This document shows positions 4,928 through 5,721 of a DNA stretch of 5,721 nucleotides, one piece after another (within the stretch, counting starts at the first letter, position 1; each line of letters opens with the position of its first letter). The DNA is taken from positions 1-5,721 of the forward strand of contig DDDX01000068.1 in NCBI GenBank assembly GCA_002339085.1, written 5' to 3'. The notes under the pieces were generated by a model. The model was not told the origin of the DNA. It searched no databases and saw nothing but the letters and a program-made list of their open reading frames with translations. The translations under genes and the position numbers were made by a program. The DNA comes from Cellvibrionales bacterium UBA1969 (GTDB lineage: Bacteria > Pseudomonadota > Gammaproteobacteria > Pseudomonadales > UBA7434).

Positions 4928-5721
4928 GTAGAAATAACTTATCGAGCTCGGCTAGGCTCATGGCTGTCCAGGTGGGCCGACCGTGATTGCACTGGCCACT
5001 GCGTTCGGTTCGCTCCATGTCGCGCAGCAAGGCATTCATCTCAGGTATGGAGAGACGACGGTTGGCACGCACTGAACCATGACAAGCCATGGTCGATAAA
5101 ATATCGTCGATGTGATTTAAAATGCGATCACTGCTGCCGTATTGCAGTAAGTCGGCAATCACATCACGGACTAATAGCTCGGCATCGGCAGAGGCTAAAA
5201 ATACCGGTATCTGCCGAATAATCATCGACTCGGCGGCCACGCGCTGCAACTCAAAACCCAAATTTAAAAATAACTCACTGGCCTCTTCGGCGCAGTCGGC
5301 TTCTTTTTCGCTGAGCGATAAGCTAACCGGTATTAATAATGGCTGAGCCTGAATACCACTGTCATCGCGCGCCGTCTTCATGCGCTCATAGGTGATGCGC
5401 TCATGGGCGGCATGCATATCGACAACAATTAAGCCCTCGGCATTTTCCGCTAAAATATAAATACCCTTTAACTGTGCAATAGCAAAACCCAGCGGCGGAA
5501 TTTCACCATCTTCAGCCGATCTAGCCAGCGCATCGGCGGCAGCGGAGCTTGGGGATTCAGCACCGTAAAGCTGCTGATGGTTCGCTGAAAACCCTCCACC
5601 CTGAGAAGCCGTCGATGAATAATGACTGGCAACGTGATAACTTGATGATGAATGACTTGCAGCGCCATGATAGGCAATAGTCGGTTCCGCTAAAGCCATG
5701 CTGCCCTGCTGGCTGAACAGG
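4917..5721 (-). CDS. mutL: MutL, DNA mismatch repair protein, C-terminal part (runs off the right edge)
   Basis: MutL links MutS mismatch recognition to strand incision and repair. The frame stays open to the window edge (reading LFSQQGS before the first visible Met), so 267 codons of about 600-650 are present; the GHKL ATPase half lies outside. Counting from the Met at 5699: residues 10-60 are a His/Ser/Ala-rich interdomain linker. From about 68 (PPLGFAIAQLKGIYILAEN) comes the dimerisation domain. It holds DMHAAHERITYE (94-105), which fits the metal-binding DQHA(X)2E(X)4E endonuclease motif apart from Q to M, then QPLLIP (119-124), like the beta-clamp binding motif, then ACHGSVR (205-211), CNHGRPT (237-243) and FLRGR (256-260). 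This set marks MutL proteins that nick DNA themselves, unlike the MutH-dependent E. coli protein. Stop TAA overlaps the miaA start by 11 bases. Confidence 0.96.
   Translation of the reverse strand, partial: LFSQQGSMALAEPTIAYHGAASHSSSSYHVASHYSSTASQGGGFSANHQQLYGAESPSSAAADALARSAEDGEIPPLGFAIAQLKGIYILAENAEGLIVVDMHAAHERITYERMKTARDDSGIQAQPLLIPVSLSLSEKEADCAEEASELFLNLGFELQRVAAESMIIRQIPVFLASADAELLVRDVIADLLQYGSSDRILNHIDDILSTMACHGSVRANRRLSIPEMNALLRDMERTERSGQCNHGRPTWTAMSLAELDKLFLRGR

Overview
The window is a contiguous run of six genes, all on the minus strand. Read in transcription order (right to left) they are mutL (3' part only), miaA, hfq, hflX, hflK and hflC (5' part only). This is the classical mutL-miaA-hfq-hflX-hflK-hflC cluster of Gammaproteobacteria. 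Gene order, the Pseudomonas-like Hfq core and an endonuclease-type MutL C-terminus suggest a non-enteric gammaproteobacterium, from the pseudomonad, cellvibrionad or marine part of the class. I cannot name the genus from sequence alone. No mobile element, CRISPR array, tRNA or rRNA was seen, and no plus-strand gene is convincing.

Layout: 4917-5721 holds the last 267 codons of mutL (linker plus C-terminal dimerisation and endonuclease domain). miaA (4927-3950) starts at a GTG inside the mutL end, with an 11-base overlap. A 330-base non-coding leader (3949-3620) follows; it holds inverted repeats, direct repeats and weak promoter-like sequences ahead of hfq (3619-3359). After 55 bases comes hflX (3303-1909), which starts at TTG. 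A 239-base AT-rich gap (1908-1670) contains the best promoter candidate of the window, pointing at hflK (1669-476). The hflK stop codon overlaps the hflC start codon as TAATG, and hflC runs off the left edge.

How the genes relate: MutL couples mismatch recognition to strand incision. MiaA isopentenylates A37 of UNN-decoding tRNAs. Hfq is the sRNA-mRNA matchmaker. HflX is a ribosome-associated GTPase linked to rescue of stalled ribosomes. HflK and HflC form the membrane SPFH complex that surrounds and modulates the FtsH protease. They share transcription and stress-related roles rather than one pathway. The gaps before hfq and hflK suggest that hfq-hflX and hflKC can also be transcribed independently of mutL-miaA.

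This is mostly a well-known conserved region. The parts that deserve a second look are the long structured leader of hfq, the hflX-hflK intergenic promoter with its adjacent inverted repeat, a low-complexity insertion near the HflX N-terminus, the endonuclease motif set of MutL, and the Phe at Hfq position 25. I found no convincing evidence of a wholly new system.
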